NCBI RefSeq assembly: GCF_003867075.1
Contig: NZ_CP032544.1
Span: 248,001-312,000 of the forward strand
Direction of reading: 5' to 3'
DNA: 64,000 bases
Source of the DNA: Tenacibaculum mesophilum
GTDB lineage: Bacteria > Bacteroidota > Bacteroidia > Flavobacteriales > Flavobacteriaceae
A program made the position numbers and the translations under genes. The notes below the pieces were generated by a model. The model was not told the DNA's origin and made no database searches. It was given only the letters and a program-made list of their open reading frames with translations. Below, piece by piece: positions 45,023-57,200 of this stretch (its first letter is position 1; each line of letters opens with the position of its first letter).

Positions 45023-47851
45023 TTATTTTTCAGGGTTTAAAACACCTAAAATATATCCGTTAGTTAGATATTTCTTAGCTACTTTCTGAATATCTTTTAT
45101 AGTTAAAGAATTTACTCTGTCTTCAAAAGAAGCTATGTCTGAGACATCGTTGTTTTGATAGTCTACATTTTTAATAGTGTTTAACCAAAAACGATTCTTT
45201 TTAAGGTCTTCTTTGTAGTCAGCAATCATTCCTTTTTGAGCTTTCATTAAGTCTTCTTTAGTAGGTCCATTTTTAACAACAGAAGCAACTTCAGCTACAG
45301 AAATGTTTTTTAGTTTTTCAACATTTTCCGGAGCACAAGGGTATGAAATGGTAAAGTTATACCATCCGTAAGGCATTTTAGATATATTACCACGAGTTCT
45401 TGAAGAGTATACACCACCTTCTTGTTCACGTAATTTTTCAGTTAATTTAATTCCAACAACTTCACCTAATATTTTAAAAGCTAAAGCATCTTTTTTGTTG
45501 TATTTAGCTTTTCCTTGATAGGTAATACGAACATTACTTTTAGGATCTTTACCTTTAGTAACTGTTTTAGAATGAGAACCAGATAAAGGTCTGAAATCTG
45601 AAACCTTATATGTTTCATTAGAGCTTTTTCCTGGTAAACCTGCAATATATTTAGTTGCGTATTCAGCAAGTTTCTTTTCGTCAACATTACCAACAAAATA
45701 GAAGTTGAAATCACCAGCATTAGCAAAACGCTCTTGATACTTTTTATATGCTAAGTTGTAATCAGCTTTTTCGTATTTTTCAGGAGAAGGAAAACCTGTA
45801 TAACGAGGATCTTCTCCGTAAACAAATTCACTCATTTCTTTTTGGAAAAAGAAATTAGGACTAGCTAGTAGATTTCCTAAGAAACTTTTTTGTTTATTTA
45901 CATAAGAGTTAAATGCTTTTTCATCTTTATTTAAAGAGGTAAAGTATAAATGCACCATTTGGAATAATTCTTCTAAGTCTTTAGGAATTGCAGAACCTCT
46001 AAAACCTTCACTTAATCCAGAAATATAAGGAGAAACACGAACAATTTTACCTGACATCATTTTAGATAAATCTGTTTTAGAAAAACCATTAATTCCAGCT
46101 TCAGAAAGTCCTCTGTTAGCAAAAGAAGTAGCTTTTAATTCTTCATCAGAGTATAAAGAAGTTCCTCCAAAGCTAAAAGCTTCAAATAATACTTCATCGT
46201 TTTTAAAATCGGTTTTTTTGTAGGTAATTTTTGCTCCGTTACTTAAGGTCATAGTTTTTGTACCTAAATTTTTATTTTCAGTAACGTTTACTATAGATCC
46301 AGGTGTTGGTTGTTTTGTTATTAATGAAGCAGCAACAGCTTTGTCTTCATAAGGTTTTAACTCTTTTGTTTTAACATTATTTAAAGCATCAATAACTTGT
46401 TGTTCAGTAACAACTTTTTTAGGACCTGTAATAACAACTACACGATTATCATCATGTAAATAACTTTCAATAAGTTTGTTTACTTCTTCTAGTTTTACTG
46501 AAGGTAATAGTGTTTGATGAGCTTTGTACTCCCATTCAATACCAGGAATTGGCTCTTGTTCTAAGTAGTTGTTTACATATTCACCAACTATTCTTCTAGA
46601 TTCTCTTTTATCTTTGTCTTTAAATGCTTTTTCCATTCGAGCAGATATGTTCATTTTTGCTCGATCTAATTCACCTTGTTGAAAACCGTATCTTTTAACA
46701 CGTTCACTTTCATCCAATAAAGCTTGTAAACCTTTTAATTGTCCATCTGCACTTACACCTGCTCTTGATTGGTAAGCTTCTTTACCACGAGCCCAAGTTC
46801 CTCCGTGATAACTAAATCCGTAGACAAAAGGTGGGTTTTCGCTATTACGTAACTCATCTAAACGATTGTTAATCATCTGAGCAAATAAAGACTTTACAAT
46901 TGAATTTCTGTAATCAGTAATGGTAACATCTGGTGTAGCCTCACCATAATCTTTGTACATTAATTGAACACTAGAAAAAGGAGCTTCTTTATCAGCTTCA
47001 ATTGCTATGAAAGTTTCTTTGTGATTTTTTAAAGGAGCAACTTCTCTTTTACGAGGGTTGTTCACAGCTGGTATTTTATTAAAATGTGATTTGATTTTTT
47101 CTTCTAACACATCAACACTAACATCACCTACAGCTACTACAGCCATTAAATCTGGACGATACCAGTCTTTATGAAAACGACGAATACTTTCGTGTTTAAA
47201 GTTTTCTAAATTTTCTTTAGTACCAATAGGTAATCTTTCAGCATATTTAGAACCATGCATTACTTTTGGTAAGTATTTTTCTAACATGCGGCTATCAGCT
47301 CCTCTACGAGAACGATATTCTTCTAAAACAACACCACGCTCTTCATCAATGTCTTTTCCTTCTAACAAAGCACCATGTGCCCAGTCTTCAAGAATTTGAA
47401 ACCCTTTTTCAAGTTTTTCTTTATTATCACTAGGAATAGGTAAGATGTATACAGTTTCATCAAAACCAGTATAAGCATTCAAGTGGGCACCAAATTTAAC
47501 TCCGATAGATTGTAGATAATCTACTAGTTCGTTCTTTTTAAAATTTTTGGTACCATTAAAGTTCATGTGTTCCATGAAGTGAGCTAAACCTAATTGATCA
47601 TCATCTTCTAAAATTGAACCTGCATTTACAACTAATCTTAATTCTACTTTGTTAGCTGGTTTTGGGTTTTGTTTGATGTAGTAGGTCATCCCATTTGATA
47701 GTTTCCCTATCTTAACCGAAGGATCGGTTGGGATTTTCATAGCACTTACTTTTCCTTTTTTTGGTAGCTTTTGTTGTGTTTCTTTTAAAGCTTGGCTATA
47801 CCCTGTAGATATAAAGAAGGCCAGAGATAGTCCTAATAATGTTTTTTTCAT
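45023..47851 (-). CDS. M16-family metallopeptidase (two-unit, exported)
   Basis: The 942-residue protein has a signal peptide (about 1-20, ending STGYSQ) and two M16-type halves. The first holds the inverted zinc motif H91-F-M-E94-H95 and a downstream glutamate in the EERGVVLEEY block near 164; the second half (from about 530) lacks an HxxEH and is the inactive partner, as usual for two-unit M16 enzymes. The family degrades peptides in the periplasm or at the cell surface. It is single, with a terminator shared with the glycosyltransferase gene. Confidence 0.93.
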   Translation of the reverse strand: MKKTLLGLSLAFFISTGYSQALKETQQKLPKKGKVSAMKIPTDPSVKIGKLSNGMTYYIKQNPKPANKVELRLVVNAGSILEDDDQLGLAHFMEHMNFNGTKNFKKNELVDYLQSIGVKFGAHLNAYTGFDETVYILPIPSDNKEKLEKGFQILEDWAHGALLEGKDIDEERGVVLEEYRSRRGADSRMLEKYLPKVMHGSKYAERLPIGTKENLENFKHESIRRFHKDWYRPDLMAVVAVGDVSVDVLEEKIKSHFNKIPAVNNPRKREVAPLKNHKETFIAIEADKEAPFSSVQLMYKDYGEATPDVTITDYRNSIVKSLFAQMINNRLDELRNSENPPFVYGFSYHGGTWARGKEAYQSRAGVSADGQLKGLQALLDESERVKRYGFQQGELDRAKMNISARMEKAFKDKDKRESRRIVGEYVNNYLEQEPIPGIEWEYKAHQTLLPSVKLEEVNKLIESYLHDDNRVVVITGPKKVVTEQQVIDALNNVKTKELKPYEDKAVAASLITKQPTPGSIVNVTENKNLGTKTMTLSNGAKITYKKTDFKNDEVLFEAFSFGGTSLYSDEELKATSFANRGLSEAGINGFSKTDLSKMMSGKIVRVSPYISGLSEGFRGSAIPKDLEELFQMVHLYFTSLNKDEKAFNSYVNKQKSFLGNLLASPNFFFQKEMSEFVYGEDPRYTGFPSPEKYEKADYNLAYKKYQERFANAGDFNFYFVGNVDEKKLAEYATKYIAGLPGKSSNETYKVSDFRPLSGSHSKTVTKGKDPKSNVRITYQGKAKYNKKDALAFKILGEVVGIKLTEKLREQEGGVYSSRTRGNISKMPYGWYNFTISYPCAPENVEKLKNISVAEVASVVKNGPTKEDLMKAQKGMIADYKEDLKKNRFWLNTIKNVDYQNNDVSDIASFEDRVNSLTIKDIQKVAKKYLTNGYILGVLNPEK

Positions 47852-48086
47852 AGTATATGAATTTTAATTTGTAGGCAATTTACGGTGAATTATTAATAAA
47901 CTAAAGAATTAGTTTTAAAAACTATTGATTATATTGCTATATTGATAATGAATACTAAAAATCTTATTTTTAAGGTTTGTTAATAGATTTATGTGATCAA
48001 AAACAAATAAGCTATTTTTTATTATTATAATGTGACTTAAATTGTTAATTTTACGTCTAATGTTTTAGTGAGAGTAAAAAAAAGTT

Positions 48087-48094
48087 TACTTTTG
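48087..48094 (+). promoter_or_regulatory. Bacteroidota -7 element upstream of the giant adhesin gene
   Basis: TACTTTTG fits TAnnTTTG. A TTTT lies 20 bases further up, a weak -33 match. Transcription would start about 10 bases before the hairpin. Confidence 0.55.
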
Positions 48095-48110
48095 CGTATT
48101 CAAAAATTTG

Positions 48111-48172
48111 AAGCCCCCCACGAGAAATAAGTTGTATAAGAGCAACTTAATGTTTTTGTGTGGGGCTTTTTT
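48111..48172 (+). terminator. Leader hairpin with U-run (attenuator or terminated small RNA)
   Basis: The left arm AAGCCCCCCACGAGAAA pairs with TTTTTGTGTGGGGCTT (one mismatch, two G-U pairs), and an inner TAAGTTG / CAACTTA stem closes on an 8-base loop. The stem is followed by TTTTTT. It lies between the promoter element and the giant gene, so most transcripts may stop here. Confidence 0.75.
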
Positions 48173-48258
48173 GTATCCCACTGTATTGTTTATTAAGAAT
48201 AAAAGTCTTGAAGAATTTCAAGGAATAAAATTGTATATATAAAATAAAATGTATTAAT

Positions 48259-51200
48259 ATGGGGGAGAGTTACATTTCAAATAACTTTATAACAAGAAAA
48301 GATATTAAATTCTTTTTAACCTTAATTTTTCTAAGTGTAATAGTGCACGTAAGGGCTCAAGTAGCAGTTACGCCTAATCCTACAGCTTTAGAAATAGCAA
48401 CAGAGTTACAGTCTGCAGGAGTAGTAATAACAAACCCTGTTATCACTAGAGGCGCAACAAATCAAATAGCTCTTTTTACAAATGGAGATGGAGGAGCTAA
48501 CTTAGAACTTGATAGAGGTATAGCTTTTACAACATCTAATGTTAATCAGGTTTTTGTTACAAATAATGAAACAGGGTTGTCTGTAAATGCTTCTGGAACA
48601 GATCATATAGATGCTGATTTAACAGCTATAGATTCTCAAGCAACTAGAGATGTAGTTGTTTTTGAATTTGATTTTAGAGCATTGCCAAATTATACAGGAG
48701 TTCTTTTAGAGTATCAATTTGGTTCAGAAGAATACCCAGATTATGTAGGGTCTCCTTTTAATGATGTTTTTGGTTTTTTCGTGACAGATCCATTTGGATT
48801 AGATCCAACAATACCAAATATGGCACCAGGTGCAAACTTAGCACAGGTACCCGGTACTACAAACCCAGTAGCAATTAATAACATAAATGCAGGTTTTAGA
48901 GGGTATTCAGGAGGTGGAGCAAACTATCCAGGTATTACTCCTGATTTGTCGCAAGGTGCATTATATATTAATAATGGACATGTTTTAGATAATGACGCTG
49001 ACCCAAATAATGCTGGTCCTTTAAACAACAATCCTGGAGCCACTCCTATTGGTGTAGAGTTTAATGGTATTACTAGAAAACTAACAGCAAATATAAATTT
49101 GACACCAGGTATAACATACCATATGAAAATAGCTATTGCAGATGTGACCGATTCAAGTTTTGACTCAGGAGTATTTATTACAAGAGTTGGAGGTGTACCT
49201 ATTATAGTTGCAGAAGATGATTTTGGAGAAATAGTAAGTACAAATGGGGGAGTAGCTGTAGCAAATGTGTTAACAAATGATACCGTAGCAGGTATAACTA
49301 ATCCATCAGCATCAGGAGTAGAACTATCAGAAGTTAGTTCTGAAAACCCAGGAATAACATTAAACACAAATACAGGAGAAGTTTCTGTAGCACCTGGTGT
49401 GCCAGCTGGTGTATATGAATTAGTATATAGTTTATGTCAACCTTCAACAAATTGTGATACAGCTATAGTAACAGTAACAGTTTTAGCAGATAGTGATGGA
49501 GATAATGTTGCAGATAGAGATGATTTGGATGATGATAATGATGGTATTTTAGATACGGAGGAAAATAATTGTACAGGAACTATCAGTTATGAGTTTTATA
49601 ATTCCTATCCATTATCAAATACAGTAGACGATATACCAACTACAGGGGCTTTAGCAACAGGAACAAGTACTAATTTTAATGTAGATCAACTGTGGGCGCT
49701 ACATACCCCAGGGGATCATGAAACATTTAGTGTTAGATACAAAGGGTTGTTAAGAATAGATACAGATGGGGCTTATACGTTCTATACAACATCTGATGAT
49801 GGGTCTAAACTGTTTATAAATGGTATAGAAGTCGTTGACAACGACGGACCACATGCAAGTCAAACACGAAGTGGTCAAATAACTCTTAAATCAGGAGTCC
49901 ATGAACTCGAAGTGTTATTTTATGAAAGAACAGGAGCAGAAAATTTATCTGTAGAATATGAAGGCCCATCCATATCAAGAAGAAACTTACCATTCTCTAG
50001 ATTAAGCTGTCTGTTAGATTCCGACAATGATGGGATTCCGAATCATTTAGATTTAGATAGTGATAATGATGGGTGCTTTGATGCAGTAGAAGCAAGTGAA
50101 AATGTTTCTTCTGGTCAGTTAGACGGAAATGGAAGAATAGATATAGCAGCTCAAGGAAGTATCGATAGCAATGGAGTTCCTAACCTTGTAAATGCTTCTG
50201 GAGCATCAGATATAGGAGGTGATCAAGGACAAGAGACCACAGGTAATGAAATTGTTGCTACTCAAATACAAATGGACACACAACCAAGTGATAGTACTAT
50301 ATGTTTAGGGAGCAATGTTACTTTTACAGCCGCAGCAAGCTCTTTAAGTACAACTACTTATACAGGAACCGCCCCAGGAACAAATCCGGATTACAGTGGT
50401 AGTACAAGTACTACAACTGGATTGGTATATCAATGGCTAGAGCAAGTAGGAGGTGTCGGAGCTTGGAATAGTATATCTAATGGAGGAATATATAGCAATG
50501 CAACTACCCCTGCATTAACCTTAACCAATCCACCAATAACAGCTTCCAATAATAAATATAGGTTAATAGTAACAAGTACACTTAACACCTGTCAGACTTT
50601 AGCTTCAGATGAAGCATCCCTTACAATTATCCCTACTTCGGTGGGAGGAAGCATTGCGGGAAGTACCAATGTTTGTACCGGAACCAATTCAACAACACTG
50701 ACCCTAAGTGGACAGACAGGAAATATCATCCGTTGGGAAAGTTCTACCGATAACTTTACCACTGATACCGATATTGCAAATACCACCACGACCTTAACAG
50801 CAACCAACCTTACCACCACCACGCAATACCGTGCAATCGTACAAAGTGGTGCCTGTACTGAAGCGACTTCTGCTACAGCAACCATTACTGTAGATCCGAC
50901 TTCAGTGGGAGGAAGCATTGCGGGAAGTACCAATGTGTGTACCGGAACCAATTCAACAACACTGACCCTAAGTGGACAGACAGGAAATATCATCCGTTGG
51001 GAAAGTTCTACCGATAACTTTACCACTGATACCGATATTGCCAATACCACTACGACCTTAACTGCAACCAACCTTACCACCACCACGCAATACCGTGCAA
51101 TCGTACAAAGTGGTGCCTGTACTGAAGCGACTTCTGCTACAGCAACCATTACTGTAGATCCTACTTCGGTGGGAGGAAGCATTGCGGGAAGTACCAATGT

Positions 51201-54200
51201 GTGTACCGGAACCAATTCAACAACACTGACCCTAAGTGGACAGACAGGAAATATCATCCGTTGGGAAAGTTCTACCGATAACTTTACCACTGATACCGAT
51301 ATTGCAAATACCACCACGACCTTAACAGCAACCAACCTTACCACCACCACGCAATACCGTGCAATCGTACAAAGTGGTGCCTGTACTGAAGCTACTTCTG
51401 CTACAGCAACCATTACTGTAGATCCTACTTCGGTAGGAGGAAGCATTGCGGGAAGTACCAATGTGTGTACCGGAACCAATTCAACAACATTGACCCTAAG
51501 TGGACAGACAGGAAATATCATCCGTTGGGAAAGTTCTACCGATAACTTTACCACTGATACCGATATTGCCAATACCACCACGACCTTAACTGCAACCAAC
51601 CTTACCACCACCACGCAATACCGTGCAATCGTACAAAGTGGTGCCTGTACTGAAGCGACTTCTGCTACAGCAACCATTACTGTAGATCCTACTTCGGTGG
51701 GAGGAAGCATTGCGGGAAGTACCAATGTGTGTACCGGAACCAATTCAACAACATTGACCCTAAGTGGACAAACAGGAAATATCATCCGTTGGGAAAGTTC
51801 TACCGATAACTTCACCACTGATACCGATATTGCCAATACCACCACGACCTTAACAGCAACCAACCTTACCACCACCACGCAATACCGTGCAATCGTACAA
51901 AGTGGTGCCTGTGCAGAAGCGACTTCTGCTACAGCAACCATTACTGTAGATCCGACTTCGGTAGGAGGAAGCATTGCGGGAAGTACCAATGTGTGTACCG
52001 GAACCAATTCAACAACATTGACCCTAAGTGGACAGACAGGAAATATAATCCGTTGGGAAAGTTCTACCGATAACTTTACCACTGATACCGATATTGCCAA
52101 TACCACCACGACCTTAACAGCAACCAACCTTACCACCACCACGCAATACCGTGCAATCGTACAAAGTGGTGCCTGTACTGAAGCTACTTCTGCTACAGCA
52201 ACCATTACTGTAGGAGGAGTAGTTAACTTAACTATAAATGATATTACGGCAGACAACATTGTCAATGCCTCAGAAGCAGGAACAACCATTGCAGTCACTG
52301 GAACAGTAGGCGGAGATTTCAATACCGGCGACACGGTAACCTTAGTAATCAATGGAAACAACTACACCGGTACCGTAGATGCCAGTGGAAACTACAGCAT
52401 CAATGTTCCGGGGTCAGACTTAGCCGCTGACACAGACACGACAGTAGAGGCTAGTTTCCTGTCATATGCAACTTGTTCCACCAACACGAATCATGTTTAT
52501 AATGTAGACACGACCGCTCCAGTTCCTACCATAAGTGTAGACAACATCACGGCAGACAACATTGTCAATGCAACAGAAGCAGGAACAACCATTGCAGTCA
52601 CTGGAACAGTAGGCGGAGATTTCAATACCGGCGACACGGTAACCTTAGTAATCAATGGAAACAACTACACTGGTACCGTAGATGCCAGTGGAAACTACAG
52701 CATCAATGTACCAGGGTCAGACTTAGCTGCTGACACAGACACGACAGTAGAAGCAAGTGTAGCGACAACAGACGGATCGGGGAATGCAGGAAGTGCAAAC
52801 ACGAATCATGTTTATAATGTAGACACGACCGCTCCAGTTCCTACCATAAGTGTAGACAACATCACGGCAGACAACATAGTCAATGCAACAGAAGCAGGAA
52901 CAACCATTGCAGTCACTGGAACGGTAGGCGGAGATTTCAATACCGGCGACACGGTAACCTTAGTAATCAATGGAAACAACTACACTGGTACCGTAGATGC
53001 CAGTGGAAACTACAGCATCAATGTACCAGGGTCAGACTTAGCTGCTGACACAGACACGACAGTAGAAGCAAGTGTAGCGACAACAGACGGATCGGGGAAT
53101 GCAGGAAGTGCAAACACGAATCATGTTTATAATGTAGACACGACCGCTCCAGTTCCTACCATAAGTGTAGACAACATCACGGCAGACAACATAGTCAATG
53201 CAACAGAAGCAGGAACAACCATTGCAGTCACTGGAACGGTAGGCGGAGATTTCAATACCGGCGACACGGTAACCTTAGTAATCAATGGAAACAACTACAC
53301 TGGTACCGTAGATGCCAGTGGAAACTACAGCATCAATGTACCAGGGTCAGACTTAGCTGCTGACACAGACACGACAGTAGAAGCAAGTGTAGCGACAACA
53401 GACGGATCGGGGAATGCAGGAAGTGCAAACACGAATCATGTTTATAATGTAGACACGACCGCTCCAGTTCCTACCATAAGTGTAGACAACATCACGGCAG
53501 ACAACATAGTCAATGCAACAGAAGCAGGAACAACCATTGCAGTCACTGGAACGGTAGGCGGAGATTTCAATACCGGCGACACGGTAACCTTAGTAATCAA
53601 TGGAAACAACTACACTGGTACCGTAGATGCCAGTGGAAACTACAGCATCAATGTACCAGGGTCAGACTTAGCTGCTGACACAGACACGACAGTAGAAGCA
53701 AGTGTAGCGACAACAGACGGATCGGGGAATGCAGGAAGTGCAAACACGAATCATGTTTATAATGTAGACACGACCGCTCCAGTTCCTACCATAAGTGTAG
53801 ACAACATCACGGCAGACAACATAGTCAATGCAACAGAAGCAGGAACAACCATTGCAGTCACTGGAACGGTAGGCGGAGATTTCAATACCGGCGACACGGT
53901 AACCTTAGTAATCAATGGAAACAACTACACTGGTACCGTAGATGCCAGTGGAAACTACAGCATCAATGTACCAGGGTCAGACTTAGCTGCTGACACAGAC
54001 ACGACAGTAGAAGCAAGTGTAGCGACAACAGACGGATCGGGGAATGCAGGAAGTGCAAACACGAATCATGTTTATAATGTAGACACGACCGCTCCAGTTC
54101 CTACCATAAGTGTAGACAACATCACGGCAGACAACATAGTCAATGCAACAGAAGCAGGAACAACCATTGCAGTCACTGGAACGGTAGGCGGAGATTTCAA

Positions 54201-57200
54201 TACCGGCGACACGGTAACCTTAGTAATCAATGGAAACAACTACACTGGTACCGTAGATGCCAGTGGAAACTACAGCATCAATGTACCAGGGTCAGACTTA
54301 GCTGCTGACACAGACACGACAGTAGAAGCAAGTGTAGCGACAACAGACGGATCGGGGAATGCAGGAAGTGCAAACACGAATCATGTTTATAATGTAGACA
54401 CGACCGCTCCAGTTCCTACCATAAGTGTAGACAACATCACGGCAGACAACATAGTCAATGCAACAGAAGCAGGAACAACCATTGCAGTCACTGGAACGGT
54501 AGGCGGAGATTTCAATACCGGCGACACGGTAACCTTAGTAATCAATGGAAACAACTACACTGGTACTGTAGATGCCAGTGGAAACTACAGCATCAATGTA
54601 CCAGGGTCAGACTTAGCTGCTGACACAGACACGACAGTAGAAGCAAGTGTAGCGACAACAGACGGATCGGGGAATGCAGGAAGTGCAAACACGAATCATG
54701 TTTATAATGTAGACACGACCGCTCCAGTTCCTACCATAAGTGTAGACAACATCACGGCAGACAACATAGTCAATGCAACAGAAGCAGGAACAACCATTGC
54801 AGTCACTGGAACGGTAGGCGGAGATTTCAATACCGGCGACACGGTAACCTTAGTAATCAATGGAAACAACTACACTGGTACCGTAGATGCCAGTGGAAAC
54901 TACAGCATCAATGTACCAGGGTCAGACTTAGCTGCTGACACAGACACGACAGTAGAAGCAAGTGTAGCGACAACAGACGGATCGGGGAATGCAGGAAGTG
55001 CAAACACGAATCATGTTTATAATGTAGACACGACCGCTCCAGTTCCTACCATAAGTGTAGACAACATCACGGCAGACAACATAGTCAATGCAACAGAAGC
55101 AGGAACAACCATTGCAGTCACTGGAACGGTAGGCGGAGATTTCAATACCGGCGACACGGTAACCTTAGTAATCAATGGAAACAACTACACTGGTACTGTA
55201 GATGCCAGTGGAAACTACAGCATCAATGTACCAGGGTCAGACTTAGCTGCTGACACAGACACGACAGTAGAAGCAAGTGTAGCGACAACAGACGGATCGG
55301 GGAATGCAGGAAGTGCAAACACGAATCATGTTTATAATGTAGACACGACCGCTCCAGTTCCTACCATAAGTGTAGACAACATCACGGCAGACAACATAGT
55401 CAATGCAACAGAAGCAGGAACAACCATTGCAGTCACTGGAACGGTAGGCGGAGATTTCAATACCGGCGACACGGTAACCTTAGTAATCAATGGAAACAAC
55501 TACACTGGTACCGTAGATGCCAGTGGAAACTACAGCATCAATGTACCAGGGTCAGACTTAGCTGCTGACACAGACACGACAGTAGAAGCAAGTGTAGCGA
55601 CAACAGACGGATCGGGGAATGCAGGAAGTGCAAACACGAATCATGTTTATAATGTAGACACGACCGCTCCAGTTCCTACCATAAGTGTAGACAACATCAC
55701 GGCAGACAACATAGTCAATGCAACAGAAGCAGGAACAACCATTGCAGTCACTGGAACGGTAGGCGGAGATTTCAATACCGGCGACACGGTAACCTTAGTA
55801 ATCAATGGAAACAACTACACTGGTACCGTAGATGCCAGTGGAAACTACAGCATCAATGTACCAGGGTCAGACTTAGCTGCTGACACAGACACGACAGTAG
55901 AAGCAAGTGTAGCGACAACAGACGGATCGGGGAATGCAGGAAGTGCAAACACGAATCATGTTTATAATGTAGACACGACCGCTCCAGTTCCTACCATAAG
56001 TGTAGACAACATCACGGCAGACAACATAGTCAATGCAACAGAAGCAGGAACAACCATTGCAGTCACTGGAACGGTAGGCGGAGATTTCAATACCGGCGAC
56101 ACGGTAACCTTAGTAATCAATGGAAACAACTACACTGGTACCGTAGATGCCAGTGGAAACTACAGCATCAATGTACCAGGGTCAGACTTAGCTGCTGACA
56201 CAGACACGACAGTAGAAGCAAGTGTAGCGACAACAGACGGATCGGGGAATGCAGGAAGTGCAAACACGAATCATGTTTATAATGTAGACACGACCGCTCC
56301 AGTTCCTACCATAAGTGTAGACAACATCACGGCAGACAACATAGTCAATGCAACAGAAGCAGGAACAACCATTGCAGTCACTGGAACGGTAGGCGGAGAT
56401 TTCAATACCGGCGACACGGTAACCTTAGTAATCAATGGAAACAACTACACTGGTACCGTAGATGCCAGTGGAAACTACAGCATCAATGTACCAGGGTCAG
56501 ACTTAGCTGCTGACACAGACACGACAGTAGAAGCAAGTGTAGCGACAACAGACGGATCGGGGAATGCAGGAAGTGCAAACACGAATCATGTTTATAATGT
56601 AGACACGACCGCTCCAGTTCCTACCATAAGTGTAGACAACATCACGGCAGACAACATAGTCAATGCAACAGAAGCAGGAACAACCATTGCAGTCACTGGA
56701 ACGGTAGGCGGAGATTTCAATACCGGCGACACGGTAACCTTAGTAATCAATGGAAACAACTACACTGGTACCGTAGATGCCAGTGGAAACTACAGCATCA
56801 ATGTACCAGGGTCAGACTTAGCTGCTGACACAGACACGACAGTAGAAGCAAGTGTAGCGACAACAGACGGATCGGGGAATGCAGGAAGTGCAAACACGAA
56901 TCATGTTTATAATGTAGACACGACCGCTCCAGTTCCTACCATAAGTGTAGACAACATCACGGCAGACAACATAGTCAATGCAACAGAAGCAGGAACAACC
57001 ATTGCAGTCACTGGAACGGTAGGCGGAGATTTCAATACCGGCGACACGGTAACCTTAGTAATCAATGGAAACAACTACACTGGTACTGTAGATGCCAGTG
57101 GAAACTACAGCATCAATGTACCAGGGTCAGACTTAGCTGCTGACACAGACACGACAGTAGAAGCAAGTGTAGCGACAACAGACGGATCGGGGAATGCAGG

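Larger units (their letters stand above)
47852..48258. other. 407-base gene-free region: divergent promoters and leader hairpin
   Basis: No coding frame is seen. The right part holds a TACTTTTG promoter element (48087-48094), a long hairpin with U-run (48111-48172) and a 5'-untranslated stretch leading to the ATG at 48259. The left part serves the minus-strand M16 gene; no clean -7 box was found there. The promoter-hairpin layout suggests a regulatory leader for the giant gene. Confidence 0.7.

Noticed and set aside
48924..49367. 147-codon minus-strand frame in the head of the adhesin gene
   Set aside because: Antisense to a continuous sense frame with a signal peptide; no promoter-like sequence.
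50592..52361. 589-codon minus-strand open frame rich in Val
   Set aside because: It is antisense to the six 264-bp repeats; its repetitive sequence mirrors the sense array and it has no promoter or domain. The sense frame is continuous with the giant gene.
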